Positions 20,351 to 22,640 of a DNA stretch of 22,640 bases are shown here, piece after piece. Position 1 is the stretch's first letter, and each line of letters starts with the position of its first letter. This DNA comes from Ancrocorticia sp039812645. Its GTDB lineage: Bacteria; Actinomycetota; Actinomycetes; Actinomycetales; Actinomycetaceae. Made by a program: the position numbers and the translations under genes. Where the stretch lies: the NCBI GenBank assembly GCA_039812645.1, contig JBDIAV010000051.1, positions 1-22,640 of the forward strand, given 5' to 3'. The notes under the pieces are model-generated. The model was not told the DNA's origin. It saw only the letters and a program-made list of their open reading frames with translations, and searched no databases.

Positions 20351-20947
20351 GTGCTTCTTTCTGATGGTGATATTCGCAAGTGTGTAGAGTCCGGCCGCAT
20401 TCGCGTGGAGCCGTGGGACCCGCAGATGATTCAGCCGTCGTCGGTGGATATTCACCTTGACCGCTTCTTCCGGCTCTTCGACAACCACAAGTACCCCGTC
20501 ATTGACCCTGCCGCCGAGCAGCCCGATCTCACGCGTCTCGTGGATGTGAGCGCTGACGGCGAGTTCGTCCTTCATCCTGGCGAGTTCGTTCTTGGATCCA
20601 CCTACGAGGTGGTTTCCCTGGGAGATGACGTCGCCGCTCGCCTCGAGGGCAAGTCCAGTCTTGGCCGCCTCGGCTTGCTCACCCATTCCACCGCGGGTTT
20701 CATCGACCCCGGCTTCTCAGGGCACGTCACCCTGGAGCTCTCGAATACGGCAACCATGCCGATCAAGCTCTACCCGGGCATGAAGATCGGCCAGCTGTGC
20801 TTCTTCCAGCTTTCATCGCCCGCCGAAGCGCCCTACGGCAGCGGTGCGGACGGCTCGCGTTACCAGGGTCAGCGTGGGCCCACGGCCTCGCGTTCGTTCC
20901 GGAGTTTCCATCGGGTCGACGTCGGCGATACCCCGCTCGAGGGCTGA
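20351..20947 (+). CDS. dcd: dCTP deaminase (actinobacterial type, possibly dUMP-forming)
   Basis: Deaminates dCTP in thymidylate precursor supply; the closely related mycobacterial enzyme is bifunctional and also cleaves dUTP to dUMP. It is 198 residues from the GTG at 20351, where the protein begins VLLSDGDI, matching the usual MLLSD start; TGGAAAGA precedes it. The frame is open upstream but that stretch is the 11-bp repeat. Seen: PSSVDIHLD, EGKSSLGRLGLLTHSTAGFI with the catalytic Ser/Arg, GHVTLELSN with the catalytic Glu, PGMKIGQLCFF, and the C-terminal nucleotide lid SRYQGQRGPTASRS. Length is within a few residues of the mycobacterial enzyme. It is divergent from tRNA-Gly. Whether it is mono- or bifunctional cannot be settled by eye. 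Confidence 0.95.
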   Translation: MLLSDGDIRKCVESGRIRVEPWDPQMIQPSSVDIHLDRFFRLFDNHKYPVIDPAAEQPDLTRLVDVSADGEFVLHPGEFVLGSTYEVVSLGDDVAARLEGKSSLGRLGLLTHSTAGFIDPGFSGHVTLELSNTATMPIKLYPGMKIGQLCFFQLSSPAEAPYGSGADGSRYQGQRGPTASRSFRSFHRVDVGDTPLEG

Positions 20948-21329
20948 CATCCAGTTCTGCCTATCCACAGATCCGCCTATCAGAGCAATTCTCGTCCCCC
21001 ATTCTTCAAGATTTATCACCTTGTATATGGGAATATGATGTGGCCCTGTGTTTACGCGAGAGGGTTTCCCGCGTAATCTCGCGGATTTATCGCCTTGGTG
21101 AACGAAACAGTAATGTTGTGAATCGGTAGGAAAACTGGAGTTATTCAAGAATTTACCGAACTACACCTTCGGTTGAAATAGCTGAATATGATACGATGTG
21201 AAGGCAAAATTGCGCGAGTTTTCCAACCACCACTGCTTTCTTGCTGACCATCATCGCTTTGATTGACGCTGCTATGTGGATGCTCGTGCGCGAATGACCA
21301 CCCTCCATCCCACCATTGAGGAGTGATTG
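20948..21329. other. Intergenic region between dcd and mrpA
   Basis: A stretch of 382 bp, AT-richer than its neighbours, with no supportable gene. It holds a hairpin (CGCGAGA at 21055-21061 with TCTCGCG at 21077-21083, enclosing GGG-TTT-CCC). A 14-bp near-perfect direct repeat, GATTTATCrCCTTG, occurs at 21010-21023 and 21084-21097. There is also a probable extended -10 promoter for mrpA. Confidence 0.6.
21189..21197 (+). promoter_or_regulatory. Candidate extended -10 promoter of mrpA
   Basis: TGA-TACGAT fits a TGn extended -10 box, lying in the most AT-rich part of the gap. There is no good -35 at standard spacing. The leader would be about 125 nt. Confidence 0.35.
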
Positions 21330-22640
21330 ATGCCGGCGCTACTGCTCCTGTTCTTTCTCGGAGCCCTTGGCGCGCCAGTACTCATGAGACGGGGACGCCT
21401 CGGGTTCATTTTCCTTGCTGGAATTCCAGGAATAGCTCTGCTGTGGTTCCTTATGGAACTGCCGGGCGCGTTCCGCGGCGAGGTCTACGCTGCCAAAGTG
21501 GCGTGGTTGCCCCAGCTCGGTTTTACGTTTGACGTACGAATCGACGCACTGTCCTTGATCATGGCGTTACTGGTGACCGGTGTGGGAACCCTGGTTCTGC
21601 TGTACTCGGCCAGATACTTCAGCTCGTCCGCAGCCCATCTCGGGCGTTTCGCAGGGGTGTTCCTCGCGTTTGCGGGGGCGATGCTCGGCCTTGTCACCAC
21701 GGATTCTACGCCTGCGCTTTATTTGTTCTGGGAACTCACCACCGTCTTTTCTTTCTTGCTGATTGGCCATTATTCCGATCGCACCAGTTCACGGCGTGCC
21801 GCGCAACAGGCCATCATTGTCACCACCGTGGGTGGTCTGGCGATGCTGGTAGGCATTGTGATACTTGGCGAAATGCCAGGTGGATCCTACTTGTTCTCTG
21901 AACTTTTGGCTTCCGCAAGCGCTGGGACTCTTGGCCAAGGAGTGCCTGAACTACTCTCGGCCGCTGTGGTCCTTATGCTCATTGGCGCGTTCTCAAAGTC
22001 TGCGCTCATCCCCTTCCATTTCTGGCTTCCTGCCGCAATGGCTGCCCCCACCCCGGTCTCGGCGTATCTGCACGCCGCTGCGATGGTGAAGGCGGGCGTC
22101 TACCTGGTGGCGCGCCTTGCCCCCGGCCTCGCGGACGTAGCGCCGTGGCGTCCCATGGTGCTTATCGCGGGCATCGGCACGCTTCTCATCGGGGGCTATC
22201 GTGCCCTCAAACAGCACGACATCAAGCTCGTCCTAGCCTTCGGTACCGTCTCTCAGCTTGGCCTCATCACGTTGATGGTGGGTTACGGCGAAGCCGAGAT
22301 GGCTCTCGCTGGCCTCATGATGTTGTGCGCGCATGCGCTGTTCAAGTCCGCTCTCTTCCTCTCGGTGGGTATCGTCGACGTCGCCATGGGAACGCGTGAC
22401 CTACGCGAACTTAGTGGCGTGGGCCGCGCGATGCCCGTCACCGCCACATTCGCGGGATTAGCCACCGCCTCGATGATCGGCCTTCCACCTTTCGCCGGAT
22501 TCGTGGCTAAGGAAACGGCTCTCGAAGCTCTCGTTGGTGGCGACCTCATCGCAACAATTACCTGGATATCCATTGCCCTCGGCTCGGTTCTCACAGTGGG
22601 TTATGGTTTGCGCTTCTGGTGGGGGTCGTTCGCGAACAAG
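21330..22640 (+). CDS. mrpA: Na+/H+ antiporter subunit A, MrpA/MnhA type, 5' part (runs off window)
   Basis: The frame is open from the ATG at 21330 (GAGGAG upstream) to the window end: 437 residues seen, no stop. It is a polytopic protein related to NuoL of complex I. Seen: IDALSLIMALLVTGVGTLVLLYSARYF, LYLFWELTTVFSFLLIGHYS with the conserved Glu of the antiporter family, VTTVGGLAMLVG, and the proton-path block GAFSKSALIPFHFWLPAAMA followed by APTPVSAYLHAAAMVKAGVY. Then come the Lys/His-rich CAHALFKSALFLSVGIVD, and MIGLPPFAGFVAKE. The WELT..FSFLLIG and VTT.GGLAML.G blocks fit MrpA better than NuoL. The rest of an mrp operon would be expected beyond the right edge. It exchanges Na+ for H+ in pH and salt homeostasis. 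Confidence 0.92.
   Translation, partial: MPALLLLFFLGALGAPVLMRRGRLGFIFLAGIPGIALLWFLMELPGAFRGEVYAAKVAWLPQLGFTFDVRIDALSLIMALLVTGVGTLVLLYSARYFSSSAAHLGRFAGVFLAFAGAMLGLVTTDSTPALYLFWELTTVFSFLLIGHYSDRTSSRRAAQQAIIVTTVGGLAMLVGIVILGEMPGGSYLFSELLASASAGTLGQGVPELLSAAVVLMLIGAFSKSALIPFHFWLPAAMAAPTPVSAYLHAAAMVKAGVYLVARLAPGLADVAPWRPMVLIAGIGTLLIGGYRALKQHDIKLVLAFGTVSQLGLITLMVGYGEAEMALAGLMMLCAHALFKSALFLSVGIVDVAMGTRDLRELSGVGRAMPVTATFAGLATASMIGLPPFAGFVAKETALEALVGGDLIATITWISIALGSVLTVGYGLRFWWGSFANK

Noticed and set aside
20813..21148. Minus-strand 111-residue frame overlapping the end of dcd
   Set aside because: Antisense to conserved dcd codons, no ribosome-binding site and no protein family features.
1..22640. Phage-defence, toxin-antitoxin, prophage or secondary-metabolite system
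   Set aside because: No gene with such domains was recognised on either strand; the MoxR operon is the only multi-gene system of uncertain role.

Overview
The window looks like a chromosomal segment of a moderately high-GC actinobacterium. An Actinomycetales/Actinomycetaceae-type organism fits best. This is inference from the gene families (Pat-type aromatic aminotransferase, DUF4282 protein, YwiC-like protein, actinobacterial-type dCTP deaminase), from GTG starts, from one apparent leaderless gene and from base composition. I could not run a search to place it taxonomically. No phage, CRISPR array, restriction system or intact insertion sequence was seen.

Layout. (1) 1-739: the 5' part of a glycerophosphodiester phosphodiesterase on the minus strand, running off the left edge. 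(2) 1295-7225: a molybdenum cofactor (Moco) biosynthesis locus with moaA and moaD (+), moaE and mogA (-), a PanE/ApbA-family reductase (+), moeA (+) and moaC (+). Together these cover GTP to cyclic pyranopterin (MoaA, MoaC), dithiolene formation (MoaD, MoaE), adenylylation (MogA) and Mo insertion (MoeA). No molybdoenzyme, Mo transporter or MoaD-activating enzyme lies in the window. (3) 7226-7711: a gene-poor convergent interval with a possible short mobile-element remnant, two strong hairpins and what looks like the decayed C-terminal end of an Lrp/AsnC regulator. (4) 7712-11949: an HdeD/DUF308 membrane protein, a Pat-type aminotransferase, a YwiC-like membrane protein and a membrane-anchored Cys-rich extracellular protein. 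(5) 12392-18031: a tightly overlapping six-gene operon of MoxR AAA+ ATPase, DUF58 protein, small membrane protein, two membrane-anchored von Willebrand A proteins and a TPR-like membrane protein. (6) 18204-22640: a DUF4282 membrane protein, a Nudix hydrolase (-), a decayed interval, tRNA-Gly(CCC) (-) with its terminator and promoter, dcd (+) and the start of an MrpA-type Na+/H+ antiporter subunit running off the right edge.

The most distinctive non-genic content is a set of repeats. There is a 58-bp palindromic element in two copies 13 kb apart (6633-6690, 19750-19807) and large hairpins in convergent gaps (7339-7380, 7426-7484, 9809-9889). A 7-bp G-rich tandem array sits just upstream of a candidate promoter for the aminotransferase gene. 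A 22-bp tandem duplication covers the 3' end of the YwiC-like gene, and an 11-bp tandem array lies in front of dcd.

The best candidate for an under-described system is the MoxR-DUF58-VWA-VWA-TPR operon. Its second VWA protein carries a glycine-rich insertion directly after the metal-binding motif. The family architecture is known (Bat/aerotolerance-like), so novelty is moderate.
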